Assembly (NCBI GenBank): GCA_006937955.1
Contig: SSNP01000193.1
Coordinates: 186,001-250,000, forward strand
DNA from: Pachypanchax playfairii
Taxonomy: Eukaryota; Chordata; Actinopteri; Cyprinodontiformes; Aplocheilidae
Length of the DNA: 64,000 nucleotides
Direction of reading: 5' to 3'
The translations under genes and the position numbers were made by a program. The notes under the pieces are model-generated. The model was given only the letters and a program-made list of their open reading frames with translations, did no database searches and was not told where the DNA came from. This document shows positions 25,330 to 38,407 of this stretch, piece by piece (positions within the stretch are counted from its first letter, which is position 1; each line of letters begins with the position of its first letter).

Positions 25330-25480
25330 GGAGATTGCCTACACACAATTAGCGCGTGCTTTTTCTGCATTAAAAAATGGTCAAAGAAAATTAAGAGCCA
25401 TTGGCGAGATTAAATCTAGGAGCTCTTCCAAGATTTCTCTGGCTAGGAGCTCATTTGAGTAGGGGAATTCACTGCATGCA
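25330..25480. promoter_or_regulatory. Candidate conserved non-coding element
   Basis: Non-repetitive segment with ACAATTAGCGCGTGC, AAATTAAGAGCC and two CTAGGAGCTC motifs 33 bases apart (about 25417 and 25444). The call is compositional. Confidence 0.3.
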
Positions 25481-26357
25481 TGCATGTGTGTGTGAGTCTT
25501 TGTACACATGCTTGCATGAGAGGGTTATAGGAGGGAGTGTGTGGGTAGAAATAGTACTGGAGGTAGTACTGTAGTCCCACCCTGGAAGCTAGCTTGATGA
25601 CTAAATGTTATTTTATGGGAGTTTTTGCAGTGTCGGCCTTGTGCCATTTTTTTGTGAGTGTGTCATCAGCCACACTGATCAGTGATCACCACAGTGACAT
25701 TAGTCACCAGTACATCTGAACTCTGTTGATCTAGAAGAAGCACTCGATGATGGTCATCCTGTCTTCCTTCATCTTTTTCTCTAATTCGGCCACTTTCCTC
25801 CTTTTTTTTTTTTCTTCTAACCAAACATGTGTCTGATCACACTGTGTCGCCACTTCCTTCCCACAAAAAGGCCCGTCACTGTGATATTCGAGTTCTCCGA
25901 GAGCAATCAGTGCAAGTGCAAGTGTCAAATCTGACACGGAGCTGTTCTTATCTGCAGCTGGTCGCTCCCTCTGATAGGCTGAAGGTCATGGGCGAATCTA
26001 GCATATGCAGGCGACAATGGCCTCTTTCTTTTCTGCTAACACAGTGGTCTGTGATAAGGTAGTAAGAGAAGTGTGTTTCTGTGTCCACAAAAAGCCTAAT
26101 AGGACAGTTTCAGGGATTTTTTCCACAACAAACTGTATATAAATTCCTAAAACAAATTAAGTTGCTTCATTATCATAAAGCAAAGCAGCAAATGATCCAA
26201 ATGAGATTTTTTTCACAATGTGAAAAGCTTCTTTTTGCAAAAGCAAAATTCACACGTGATTTTTCTGCAACAATTATTTTCCATATACATAGACATGTAT
26301 TGTTCTTTTTTTGCTTCAACATACTTTTGCTTAGATAAACTACCTGTATATTTAACC

Positions 26358-26460
26358 CAGGGCGGTGCACATTAGAGGAAGAGTGACTGATTGCAAGTCA
26401 AAGAGTTGTTGGTTTGACTCCAGCGTCCCCCACTACTTGATTTCCCCAGGACATCCTTAT
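26358..26460 (+). mobile_element. tRNA-derived SINE fragment
   Basis: GGTTTGACTCC (26411-26421) differs by one base from the RNA polymerase III B-box consensus GGTTCGANTCC. It is preceded by GACTGATTGCAAGTCA and followed by GCGTCCCCCACTACTTGAT, both recalling the head and body of common fish SINEs. The A box is poorly kept and no tRNA cloverleaf is intact, so this is a degraded insertion and not a tRNA gene. Confidence 0.5.
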
Positions 26461-29400
26461 CATTTGCAAGTTGAAATATAAACAGTTTATATCAATGTAT
26501 TTATATAACAGCACAATATATTGTACAGTATATATACACAGTGATTACGATCCTCATGCACAGACACATGCAAATGATGTTATTTGCAGCTTCCTGCATG
26601 AGATTTTAGGATTAATCGTAATATTATAAGGATTTTTTTTACTCTACAAAATATGAAGAGGAAAGTAGCATCACATAAGCTGTGATTTTTCATTGCCTTT
26701 TTCAACTTTGGTGCAACAACTTTTATCCCCCTACGAGCTCAACCTACCCCCACCTCCACCCCCACCCCACTCTTGTAACCTATACCTCTACCTTTCTTAT
26801 CGCACCCACCTTTGAACCTGGTCTTGTGTCTGCAGACCCAGAGGTCTGTCACTGGGCATGTGGTTTGATCTCTGGCTGGGGAAATGCTTTGAGGAGAGCT
26901 GAGAAGAGCCAGGGGCCTGGACTGGGGAGGGGGGGTGGGGGTCTGCATTCACTTACTGTCTACTAAAAATACAACAGGAGCTACTGCTGCCTACATGTAC
27001 AGCCATTTGAACTCACAGCATGGTCAGTATTGACAGTAAGTTACATCTCTCCACCTGTGCAGGCAGCAGCGTCTGAGAGTTTGTTGTGCAACGGTCAGAT
27101 GACAGGTTTCTGCTCCACTGTTGCTGTACGATGCTCCATCTTCCTCTCTGTTTCACAATATCTGAGCCAGCTGGGTCCCTTTATCTGTTCGCTTCATAAA
27201 CATGCATGACTGTCCAGAAGTGCATGCTCACATTTATCATGTTAGTGAGTCAGACTGATCACTGATCTGGTTTAAAAAATGTTGGGGAAGTTCTCACCCC
27301 CCCTTTTTTTTGTGTGTCAATTCACAGAATAGGAATGTTGAAAGTGAATGTTTTTCTCCATTAGATGATTCTGAAGTAATCACACGTGGGTGTTGTGTCT
27401 GTTTGTGTGAAGGAATCCAGAGCTGGGGTCAAAGTTGAAACTGGACGTCAGGTGGAACAGCAGCAGATGACAGATTTCAGCCCTCGCCGTGCAGTTGTTT
27501 AGACTGTTCAATTACAAATGTTTAAAGTTTAAATAAATGATTTTAATCTGGGACAACAGTGTAGTAATTTCATTACCGACAGACACCACATTTTACAGAA
27601 GGGTTTTTCACAATAAAGGTGGAGAACAGCTGGCCGTTCGAACTGCTGCTTTATCTTCGATGGTAATCTGAATACAATTAAACATTACCCCTCTGGTTGT
27701 TTGAAAGCTTAACCCAAACGCACTTTTTTGCCCCGAGTTGTTGATAAAATAAAACATTTCTTTTCAATAAAAGTAGGTGAAAGCAAAATGGAACAAGACT
27801 GCCAAACATATGAAACTGGTCTTCAAGATTTTCACAGACGTAAATTCACACAACATTTATATTCGGAAGCATCTTATTATTCATGATTATTTGTTAAACG
27901 TTTATTGATTTTACTAACATCTGGTTAAAAAGAAGAAGAAGAAAGTGTGCTAAATCTAAACATTAATATGGCGTTTTTTTGTATATATTTGTCAGGTTTG
28001 AAATGTATCTCTTAATATCATTCAGTCCCAAAGTGTTAATTAAGAATGCCAACAAACAGCAGATGTTGTTGCTCTCATTTGTTTGACTGAAAGAAGGAAA
28101 AAAAGAACCAAAGAAAAAAAAAAAAGAAGAAGAAGAAGCGCTGGGTCCCGGGTCTTTGCATGAATACATGAAAACACATGCTTCTCTTCTCCTTCTGTAA
28201 TCCACCAGGGGCTCACGCCCCATTTGGTTCCCATTAGCATAGCTCTGGTCGCTCTGCCCCATGTCAAAGCCCAGACTCACAGCTGCACAAAGGACGGGGA
28301 CCTCTAGCTCTGTGCCTGCCAGCCGCCGGATTTCAAACAAGAACTGACAGAGGATGGACCTTGTCCTGTGGGAATTTCAGAGGAAATACTTTTTTACCAG
28401 CTTTTTCCTTTAAATAATATAATAGTGTTTCAGTAATCACACATGATTAATTGTTGTGATTTCTGCAGCATTTTTAAGACAAGAAAAATCAGATTAAAGT
28501 TATATTTATGTTTTATTAGCCTTGGCATGAGGTATTTGTTCCCTTGTTTTCTTGTGGCACGCTGCGTCAAACTACAAAGACTTTTTTTCTTCTTTTTACA
28601 TATTCGGTATTTTATTTGTCACCTGGTTCCAATATGGACATTGTGAAGCTCTGATCTATCCGATAAAGTCTGGGCCCTTTTTTTTTTTTTTCATTTTATT
28701 AATGACACGCAAACCTGCTGTGTCTCTTTCCTTCCACACGTTGGCTGCACATTTCTGGCAGGAAATTGACAGCATTTCAGCAGCTAACTCATGGATGAGA
28801 TAATATCTTGTGGGTGGAATAGAGGACAAGATGCTCCCAGTGTTTTACAGTGACCCTAAGCAGAGACAAATTTAAATCTGAAGCCGATGCTGCAAAGGCT
28901 TGCGCACAGATCTGAGTACAAGCGTTCACAAACAGGGGGTTTTCATTTAAATCTCAGCTTTGCTTAACTCACCAAACAAGAAATGTGGTCTGTGGCTGTG
29001 TGTTGAACATGGTAAAGGTTTCAATTAAAATAGGAGGAACAACACACACCCTGCATCCAGCTGCTGCTGTCTGGGTTGGCTTCAGTCCTGCGTCTTGTAG
29101 AGAGGATACAGAAGGACTGAAACCTGACAAGCAATTGGTATTTTAGCTATGTTTTTGTGGTATATCGTTACAATGTGAACTTTCAAAAATGACAGTGCAG
29201 TAATAAACTTGTACAGGGTACAACCACTATAACGTCTATTGTTTCATAGAATTTGTGGAAGCCAAATGAATATCTGTTTGAACCTTTATGCCTTTTTGTT
29301 TTACAGTTTTACGTCTTTTCTCGCCTATTTTTAAACCATATCTAATCTTTTCACCAAAGTCCGCTCAAGAAGCCATTTTTTTGTGTGCTGTTCTTTTTTC

Positions 29401-30354
29401 CTGAAGCTCTTCAGTCTGTTTGTCCCACTAACATTGTTTTAATAGAGAGTCCTCCCCAGTTTGATGTCGACCATCGCTGACTATCACTGTTTATACAATA
29501 GGGCTGGGACAGGGACCGAGAGCCAAGTAAAACATCCACGAAACATCAAGCCTCCAGCTAAAGAAAACGCAGCAGCGAGATGCACAAAGTTGAGGCAGAT
29601 AAGAGCAGAAAGCGACGCTTCCCGAGCAGCCCGGTCATGTTGTTGACTGGAACGGTGACACAGCAGCTGTGCGTGATTCTCCACCGTTGTCTGGGTTTAA
29701 CTTTGTGGGATTGTTTGTGAACTTCAAATCCTCACTTCCCTTATAGTTTGCTTGTTATTTAGAAAGTCACAAGACACCCACACACACACCCACTAACACA
29801 CACACACACATGCTTCTCTGTCCTTTTTGCTCAACATCATGCTCTTTAGTTCCGAGCCAAAAAGGAAACCCTGGCGAGACACTAGCATGGTGACTAATGT
29901 TAAGTATCTGGCCGGGTCTCCTCCCACAGCCTGCTGTGACAAATATGTACATGTGTAGTGGTGGGATCTGGACTCAAGCTTGTCCTTCGCTTGTTCAGGC
30001 CAGACATATGGGTCACTACAGGGCCAACACAGATTCATGCTGGCTAAAGAGGCAAAGTTTTGAGTACTAGGATCATGAGGAGTCTTATAAAAACATCCCG
30101 CTCACATAAACTCACATCTTTTCTCGTTGTTTTGATGGCCATCTTTGATACATCCATCTTTTACCAGGATAGATCCTGATCCTGTCAAATCAAACATGTT
30201 TCATGTGTAATACTCGTCTTTTACATTTATAACCAAAGTGCACAAATTAAGTCTAAGAAATAACAAGCACAGTCTGTTCCCTTCCTGTCTTTTTGTTTTT
30301 TTTTTTTCTTCCCGTCATTGCCTCTTCAGTTAAATGAGGGGGGGGGGGCTTGTT

Positions 30355-30660
30355 GCTGCTTTAATACTTCTTAATGCTGTTGTCTGCTTAATGGGCCAGA
30401 TATGAGAGGTGCTGCTAGCCAGCGTAATAAGTCAGTGATTAGAGGGCGCCTTGTCACAGCAGCAGCCCTGCAGACAGTGGCATGCTCTAATTGCCGTATT
30501 AGACGCCCCTTAACTATCTCGTCAGCTGTCAGGCCCCAGCTTGTAAACAGCAGAGGTGCTTTTGATATTTCCATTTGTTTATTTCCAGTTTCTAAGTTGG
30601 GGTGATGTGCAGGGAGGTAATTTTAAAGGAAAGCCTGTGTTGTGTGACATCGCTGCAGTA
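30355..30660. promoter_or_regulatory. Candidate conserved non-coding element
   Basis: Non-repetitive 300-base segment with evenly mixed composition: TGCTTAATGGGCC, GCGTAATAAGTCAGTGATTA, GCTCTAATTGCCGTATTAGACG (split here only for description) and TAACTATCTCGTCAGCTGTC. It contains an E-box-like CAGCTG. Regulatory function is inferred. Confidence 0.36.
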
Positions 30661-31146
30661 AATCTGTTACATGTTGTTTAAAAGGAAAAAAAAAGATCTG
30701 TGGAATGAGATAAAAATTGGTGTGAAGATTGAAGAGAGGGAAAAGTGGGGTCTTTTGACATTATTAGGGCATTAGCTAAACATCTCTTTTAAAAAAAAAT
30801 AGAAAATACTGGGATTAACCGCATGTGAAATATTGAAATTTCTGAAAAACATTGACCTCGTCTTGCTCATTTTCTGCAGAATGAGCTGAAAGGATCCGTG
30901 GCTTATTGATTTCGGTTTAAAAACATTCATGCTTTTCATGAGATTGGCTTAGTCATCTTTTTCTGCCATTTAAATGTAATTTTTGGTAATTTAGGTTGCA
31001 GAAAAAAAAATTCTATGAGGTAGAAATTCTCTAATGGTGAGTTTTTTTAAACTGTAGGGACTTAAAGCAAGTGGAATTGTTCTTTTTTTGAATAGGAACA
31101 AGTACTGAGTTAATCAACAGTACAGAATAAATACATAGGAATATCA

Positions 31147-31289
<143 letters not shown>

Positions 31290-33116
31290 CCCTGCTCAAT
31301 CTACAGTTATGTTGCCCTTGAGCTAATTTTCAGCACACGGTCCAGGATTACAGTGTCAGTTCAGTGCATGGCGTTCGGTGCATGCGTGCGCGTCAACTGA
31401 CACATGCCGTTCTAATCCTCACACGCTGAGAGGATTGCCGCGCCCGCACCTGGAGAGCTTAAAAACGGTGTAAATTCAAATAATCTCTGTCTCAGTGTCT
31501 CGTTCAGTGTCAAACTGTGAGGTGACACGGTTTAGAAGTGGTGTAATTTTGTGTTTAATCTTGGATTAGCCCATGTTCGCTTTGATACCGCCGGTAACTA
31601 ATCTGGTTTGCAACATCACAGGGAAAGCAAGGATAGATTTTATGGTCCCTCTCAGTAGATTATATGTTTTATATGTTGAATAAATCCAGATACAAGGTGA
31701 ATGATTTTTCTTTTAAGTCAAACATTCGAACGTGCACTTGAGTTTGTGCACACACAGCATTGAGCAGAAATATTTTGTGCTCACTGCGGCTGCATTGATC
31801 TTAGTTTGGTGACTGAGGCTGATCCTTCTCTCTGGAAATGCTGATTGTGTCTGATGTTGTTGGGAAATACAGGATGTTGCTGCAGACATGGACTCCAACC
31901 TATGACCCGTCTGTCTGTGTCATATAACTGTCTCACCAATATTTTACAGGGGAAAAAGTGAGACAAAGTGAGATAACACATTCAGTTCAGACTATAAAAT
32001 TCATCTAATTTTATGAGCTGATGAAGAAGACTTGAACATGACAGACAGCAGCCACTTTGTCATCGTCTTCCTCATCTTGTCTCAGATAAACTCCCTCAAT
32101 CAGATCGATCGATCGGACTCTTCCTCACGTTGAGATCGTTTGGACTTTCCTGTCATAACAACATGTACTCGGCACCCCCCCAATCTTTAATTTGTTTAAT
32201 TTATATTACTTTTTTATATTCCGTCTTCTCAAAAATGATTAGTTTGAAAGAAAGGAAACACTCAAGCTTTTTTATTTTCTGAAATCTTCTCATTCTCCAA
32301 CACCAGCAGACAGTCAGTCAGAGATTTTAGTCTTAACAATGTCAATTTCTTTATATTCATGACTGTAAACTGATAATGTGAAAACATGTGACAATGATTC
32401 ATTCCTCCTTAATTCTTTCCCACTTTTTTCTCTGCGTTTTTTATTTTACTGAGTCAATTCAGAATTTACAGCTTGCAGCTGCTGCTCCTATTTGGATGAG
32501 CACGCTGTATACTTGTGCAGATTTTGGTGCATGACTTTCTCTGTATTGTAATATTTGTTGAATTTGAATTATTAGGAAATCTAGCATAGGCGAAGTTTGA
32601 AAACGTGAAACCCTGTAAAATATGCTTGACTACTAGTCTACGAAGGAGTACGTCTCAATAGACAACGTATATGTGATGTACCGAGTTGACCTTGTCATGT
32701 CTGGACACTTAACCTCTCACTACTAAAAGCTTTCCGAGGTCAGACAAAGTACAGCTCCAGTGTTGAGTAATGGAGCCTCAGTCAAAACAAGTTACAGGTC
32801 TGTGAGCTCAGGAGAGGAAGTCGTGAGTTGGTTCAAGTGAAATGAAGCTGCAGATTCACACAACATGACATTACACCGATCGTGAAATTAGAAGGACGAG
32901 ACTTAATCTTGGCGTTTTCCATCTTGCTGTTGGCACAGTTTAAAGCTTGGTGAGTGACGGGATTTGGGGATTTGCTGTTCTTCACCTTTCTCTGTGCTTT
33001 CCCTCAAATTTATGTTTGCATTCTTTACATTTTAGAAAAAAAAACCTGCTACGAGTCAGTGGTTCTTCCTTTATACTGTAACTAAAACAGATTTTTATTT
33101 TCTTGTGTTCCTGCAG

Positions 33117-33219
33117 GCCATTCGCTGCACACTGGTGAACTGCACGTGTGAGTGTTTCCAGCCCGGAAAGATTCACCTCCGAACATGTGACCAGTGCAAA
33201 CATGGCTGGGTAGCTCATG
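33117..33219 (+). CDS. bnc2: bnc2 exon A: Cys-rich N-terminal basonuclin motif
   Basis: This 103-nt internal exon encodes 34 residues plus the first base of an Ala codon. It opens in phase 0 with [10 protein letters not shown] and ends with HGWVAH. The acceptor is TTCCTGCAG ending at 33116, with a T-rich tract before it; the donor GTAAG begins at 33220. The peptide has six cysteines (residues 4, 9, 11, 13, 24, 27) and a CDQCKHGW motif, which is the conserved N-terminal signature of basonuclins and looks like a zinc-binding arrangement, though I infer that. The [13 protein letters not shown] stretch matches my recollection of basonuclin 2 rather than basonuclin 1, with His where mammalian BNC2 has Asn. 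Basonuclin 2 is a nuclear C2H2 zinc-finger protein linked to mRNA processing and transcription, and to pigment-pattern formation in zebrafish. Upstream exons with the start codon lie outside the window. Confidence 0.95.
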
Positions 33220-34998
33220 GTAAGAAAACGAATAAACTGTGTGCTCTTACTGTGGAATCGAAAAGATCCTGACCTACATCTACAGAAATATTCCCCATAA
33301 TATACTAAATTATAAGAAGCATGAATTCTCCTCTCAGATCATGCAGTTTAATTTAGAAACACACTTTTAAAGTCTTGTTTTTGCACCTAAAATACACAGT
33401 AACATTTTAGAGCAGCAGATGACCCCACCTCATGAGTTTTGTGTGCAGGTGCTGAAAAAAGACAAGAATGTATAAAGAAAAAGAAGGAGGGGAAAAAAGA
33501 TAAAAGAAAACACCTGTTTGGCTTGTGTCCGCACAATAATGGGCCGCGGGCCCTTCAGTGGATCGCACAGGACCCCGTTGACCATTTTTTAATCTCTCCC
33601 TCTGAACTGTCAGGCTCACATCCCCTCTCTCCCCCACTTTTCATTTCATGTCGGAATTGGCAGGGACTCTGACAAGTAGTTCTTCATATTTTATTGTGTT
33701 CGTGTCTGGCTTCACTGTGTTGTCGGGGAACGCTCTCATCAGTGGGGGGGGTTGGGGGGGCGTCCCGGGATCAGAGCAAGAGAAGCAACCAGGTGTCACC
33801 CAGACAGGCTGGAAGAAGAGAGGGGGAGGATCGGTTTAAAAAAAAAAGTAAGACTGAAGAAAAAAGGGTCGAACAGGTGTCGCCCAAACAATCACAGAAG
33901 AGAAAGAGGTGACTCTCTCACTCAAAGATTTTTATATCAACATATAAGACGATGGACGACTTATCTTTGTCGAAACATCCAGTTAACTGGTGCTGCAATG
34001 GTGTATTTGTGGAACCAGAACTAGAAATGTGGTGCTGAAAGTCCCGCCTATTCACCTGCACACAATCGCAGCATTTTTTAAAGCACCAAATAACTAAATA
34101 CATTATTACAGTTAAATGTATTAGAAAACAGTATGTCTCAACATGCAAGTTAAAAACTCTTCAATTCAACACAGGGAAGGTTTTTTTTTGTTTTTCACTT
34201 CTTTTGTCAGGAGGGAGCAGAACGCACTCTGCAACCAGCCACTAGGGGGCACTGATTTGCTTCATCTTCAACCTCCGGGTTGAATTCCCATCTCAAATTT
34301 TATTTAGAATTTCACACAAACTCCAAATTTTAAGACACTTTCAGGTTGACAAATTATCTCATTTCATTTATTTAAATCTGCAAACACTTATGACATGGTT
34401 TTGCAAAGACAAAGGAAAAGCCAATGTCAGATTGTACTTTCACATTATTTTTTGGGATTACGGATTTTAGTTTTTACATGGATGTGTTTTTATGTCCATT
34501 TCCTTTTTATCTGAGGAACATTGCAGATCCTTAGAAATAAATATAGTAATCATGAAGTTGTATTAACTATAAATGTTTGGGCCTATTAGCTGATGTAAAA
34601 AAGTGTCTGAAATCTTTGGCTGTCTCGCTGCTCTGTCCCTCCCTCGTCTGGGACTATGAGCTCTTCTTAAGCCATTTGATCATGTGTCATTATGAATAAA
34701 TAAATCAGATCAATCCCAAGTCGATTGGTATCAAGGTGAAAGGAAGCAGATGAATTGAAAGATGCAAAGACAGCGTAAATGTGAAAGAGGCTGATATTAC
34801 ATTAAATGGAAAGAATGGCAGATAATCACATTAATGCCATGCCTCTGTCTGATAGATGTGTTGCCATCAGCCTGTGCTGACTGTGCAGTCGCCTGAAAGG
34901 GTGGATTTAATATTAGAGAGAAATCTGATAAGTCTGTGTTTTTAATGTGTGTTATATATTTTTTTTGGTATCTTTTTGCCGCCTGGTCTCCCATACAG
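33220..34998 (+). other. bnc2: bnc2 intron between exons A and B (phase 1)
   Basis: 1,779 bases from GTAAGAAAAC to CCATACAG. Contents: a G/A-rich purine stretch near 33470-33510, a G-rich and purine-rich region at 33740-33910, and A/T-rich DNA to the acceptor. No repeat family or extra exon recognised. Confidence 0.92.
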
Positions 34999-35234
34999 CT
35001 CTGGACAAGCTCAGCACCCAGCACCTCTACCATCCGACCCAGGTGGAGATCGTTCAGTCCAACGTCGTGTTCGATATCAGCAGCCTGATGCTGTACGGCA
35101 CCCAGGCGGTTCCCGTCAGGCTCAAAATCCTCCTGGACCGCCTGTTCTCCGTGCTGAAGCAGGAAGAGGTGCTACACATCCTGCACGGCCTGGGGTGGAC
35201 CCTCCGAGACTACGTCAGGGGTTACATATTACAG
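34999..35234 (+). CDS. bnc2: bnc2 exon B: conserved basonuclin N-terminal region
   Basis: This 236-nt exon completes the split Ala codon and encodes 78 further residues, from [13 protein letters not shown] to [10 protein letters not shown]. The acceptor is CCATACAG ending at 34998 after a long T-rich tract; the donor is GTCAGT at 35235. The reading frame is open and joins exon A perfectly across a phase-1 intron. The segment is nearly invariant in vertebrate basonuclins ([16 protein letters not shown], then [15 protein letters not shown]). The variant residues here ([24 protein letters not shown]) are the BNC2 form, not the BNC1 form. No named enzymatic fold is known to me for it. The exon is clearly richer in GC than the flanking intron. 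It ends in phase 0, so exons A and B together are 339 nt and form a frame-neutral unit. Confidence 0.96.
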
Positions 35235-36689
35235 GTCAGTGGACAAACACGCATCAAGCATCACATATGGCAAAAGCTCAGAGCAAGTGATAGTGGTACT
35301 TACGCTCCCCTCACACAGAAATCCATCCTGCACAACAGGCTTTGACAACAATTTTCAGTCATTTTTGAAAGTGGGGATTAAGTTGCACACGAGCGTTCGC
35401 TACCATCTCTGTCTCCCCAAGATTATCCACCAAGATTTGTCTGACATTGCTGCTCAGCTATTTTAAGCGGTATTGATTGAAAGCACAGCAGTGACAATCT
35501 AGGCCACTTCAGTCCCATTGACTGTCCATTTGCCTCACGTTTTCCCTGCTGTTATTTCTACTTTGGTCCCCCCCCCTTTTTTTTTCTTGCCCTGTCAACA
35601 CTACAGTTTGCTCCCTGCTCGAAAAAAGGAAAGAAAAAAAAAACAAAGTGTGGGAAAAATGTCATGCCAGCAAACTATAAAACCACTGTAGTGTATTTCC
35701 TCCCTCTATCTATCTATCCATCCCTCCTTCCACTCGTCCCTCCCAGATAATTGCAGTCAGACACGTTTCTCAATCAACAGTACAGAGGTTTTGGTGTTGA
35801 AACCCAAACCAAAGTGTTCCTGAATGAATTAGTTAAGAGGGATGGAACATGTGCATGTGGTTAGGTTAGTGTGTGTAAGAGTGTGTGTGTGTCTTTTTGC
35901 ACATGTGCTTATCTGCATTCATATATGGTTTAGTTTTCCAAGAACATAAGTGAAACAGTATGGTAAGTGTAGGCTGGTTGAAATGTGGAAACAGCTTCTG
36001 TAAGGAATATGCTTAAATCTAATCTAATATAAATATAAATTGAAATAACATGATATGATACAATATAAGATTACACAATAATACTAACCATTATCCAGTA
36101 TATTCCTGTCTTCACAGTATATTTCTTTTTATTTATCATTTATAAAAGTGTTACTATTTAATCAAAAACAAAAATGAGGGTTTCTCAAGTAAAAGTTAGA
36201 AATAGTCATTTACAAATATAGAAAACAAGTGCCACGTTGCACAATACCAGAAAATATTGGCCTAAATAATCAATTTCTAAAGCTGTTATTTATTAACACT
36301 GTGGGATCAACAACAAAAAGGTTAAAATAGAAAAAAAACAAAAAAACACTTTTCAGCTTATTGATTTGGAGCAATAAAGGGTTATAATGTCATGTAATGA
36401 ATTAACAGTAATAAAATTCAGAATGACAATAACAATATTAATAAAAAACAATCATTTTCACATTTTTATTCAGAACTTTACACATTTTAGATTCTGTTTT
36501 AGTTTATTTAGTTATTCCTCTTACAAGTGCTTCTGTAAAATAGACAGAATTGCCAGAACGGATTAATTAAAAGTCAACCACCAGCTCTTTTCACTTTCAA
36601 AATTTTTTTGTTTGAGATTTTCCTCTCATGACCTAACAAACGGTTTCAGTTTCTGGAGTGTGAGAAAGTAGCGGACAACCGTATTTCCT

Positions 36690-36975
36690 GTAGCTTCTGT
36701 GTTTTTATCACCTGCTTCTAATTGTCAGCTGGTGGGAGCGATGTTGTTCAACTGCACGGCCTCGTGTCACGCTATACCGCCTAAATCCTCTAGCTCTCCT
36801 CAGACGGGCTTCAAAGGGGTCGCGGCTGCGAAGAAGCAGCCAGTCACTTAAGGACAGTAAGCAGTCGGACGGCCCTATTAGCCTGTGAGTACTATGAAAT
36901 TTAATCATCTTCCCGCAGCCTCCGGGCAACGCTTGGTGTAGGGGGCGTGTTCCTCACCACTAGGCCGCACTAAAT
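36690..36975. promoter_or_regulatory. Candidate conserved non-coding element
   Basis: A CpG-containing, non-repetitive segment bounded by A/T-rich DNA on both sides: TCGTGTCACGC, ACGGGCTTCAAAGGGGTCGC, GTCGGACGGCCC, CCTCCGGGCAACGC. It stands out sharply from 700 bases of A/T-rich sequence upstream. It could equally be a small CpG-rich regulatory island or an old repeat. Confidence 0.32.
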
Positions 36976-38360
36976 GAGAAATAAAATGAAGAGAAAGGGG
37001 TTGCAGATGATGGATAATAAGTTGTCTTTTTAATACTGATGTCAGGGGACATTATTTGATGATAAATTACTGTAATCCAAGCAGTCAGGCTTTTACAGGC
37101 TGGATTTAAACAAATCTGTTCAGGCCATGAGAGTAAAGATTTACATTTTTATGTCATAAAACACTTTGTCAATCTGCTCCTTTCACACTTTTTTATAATT
37201 TCAAATTCTACAGCTTCTTTCTTTTTGTTTTTTTTTGTTTTTTTTTTGTGTTTTTTTTGCTAGTAGTTTGTGACCGTGTGTTTCAAAGGAAAATGAAGAG
37301 AATAAAGTAGTTAGAAATGCTCGATGGTTATTCACACTTGCTTTCAGGTTGCATTTAGGAATCATTTCATTTGCATCCCTCAGGTGTAAATCACACACCT
37401 GAGAAGAAGCTGGATATGTTTTTTTCAGGCCTGCGGGGAGTGTGTTTGTTTGCTTTGCATGCTGAGTTACGTCCTCTCAGGTAGTTAAAACTGATCTGAG
37501 CTCAGCGCATGCAGGTCAGGATCACGTAGCGTCACCACGATTCATCTGGATGAATCAGTACGTGCTGCGAGGGAACCAAACACCTACATTCTTTACTTAC
37601 AGCATACGGTGGTATATAAGAATAACCTGGAACAGTCATCCCGGGGTTGCTCATTCATGTCGGAAGCATCTATTCTGCCCGTGAGCCCTTTTCTGCTCAC
37701 ACACGCTGCCATTACAACATAATCTTCATTTTACAGGATCCAACAGATCAATCTTCAGAACAAATCCATCATTTTACAATTAAGTAGCTTTTAAAACCCA
37801 AATAAAAATAAATCTCTGACTTAGTCACTAGTCAAAGCAGCAAAATTAAGGATTAAACCTGCTGTTAATGAACAACACATGATGATCCTTCGTAGCTGTT
37901 CCATTTCATCAGTAAAAGATGATGCACATATTAAGTTGTGAACAGCAGGAAGAACTTTTAAAAGTGAATCATAAAAATTAGACCTAAGAGGTTTCCTTTA
38001 GACGGTGTCCTGGTTTTAAGTTTCATCCAGGATATGATGTGAACAGCAAACATGTTTATTCATGGATCCAGGATTCTTCTATGTTCATTCTGGCCTTTAC
38101 CCCCCCCCCCATCTCCTTGCCTCCCCCACCCCACCTTTTCTTCTTCGCCGTGGCTGCTTCCAGACAGACCCACGGCCAGAATGCGCCAGATACCCCTTCT
38201 CATACCGCCTGATCCCCGAGCTTGTCACTGCTCACTTCTCTGCTCCATGCCGACAGATGGAATTGCAATCAGTCTCTCTGTCTCAACGTCTGTCTCCCAC
38301 ACTCTGCAACATCTATTTTGTCCATCTCTTTCTTATCCCTGACGGAGCAAAATAATAAGC

Positions 38361-38407
38361 AGAGAGAAAGAGAAAGAGAGAGAGAGAGAGCGAGAGAGAG
38401 AGAGAGG
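38361..38407. repeat. (GA)n microsatellite
   Basis: GA run with a few A insertions and one C. Confidence 0.93.

Noticed and set aside
26358..26440. tRNA gene
   Set aside because: Only the B box is good; acceptor stem and A box are not intact, so it is a SINE remnant.
34947..34998. ATG upstream of exon B in frame with it, suggesting an alternative start
   Set aside because: The added residues come from the polypyrimidine tract and acceptor of the intron; exon A joins exon B in the family-conserved way.
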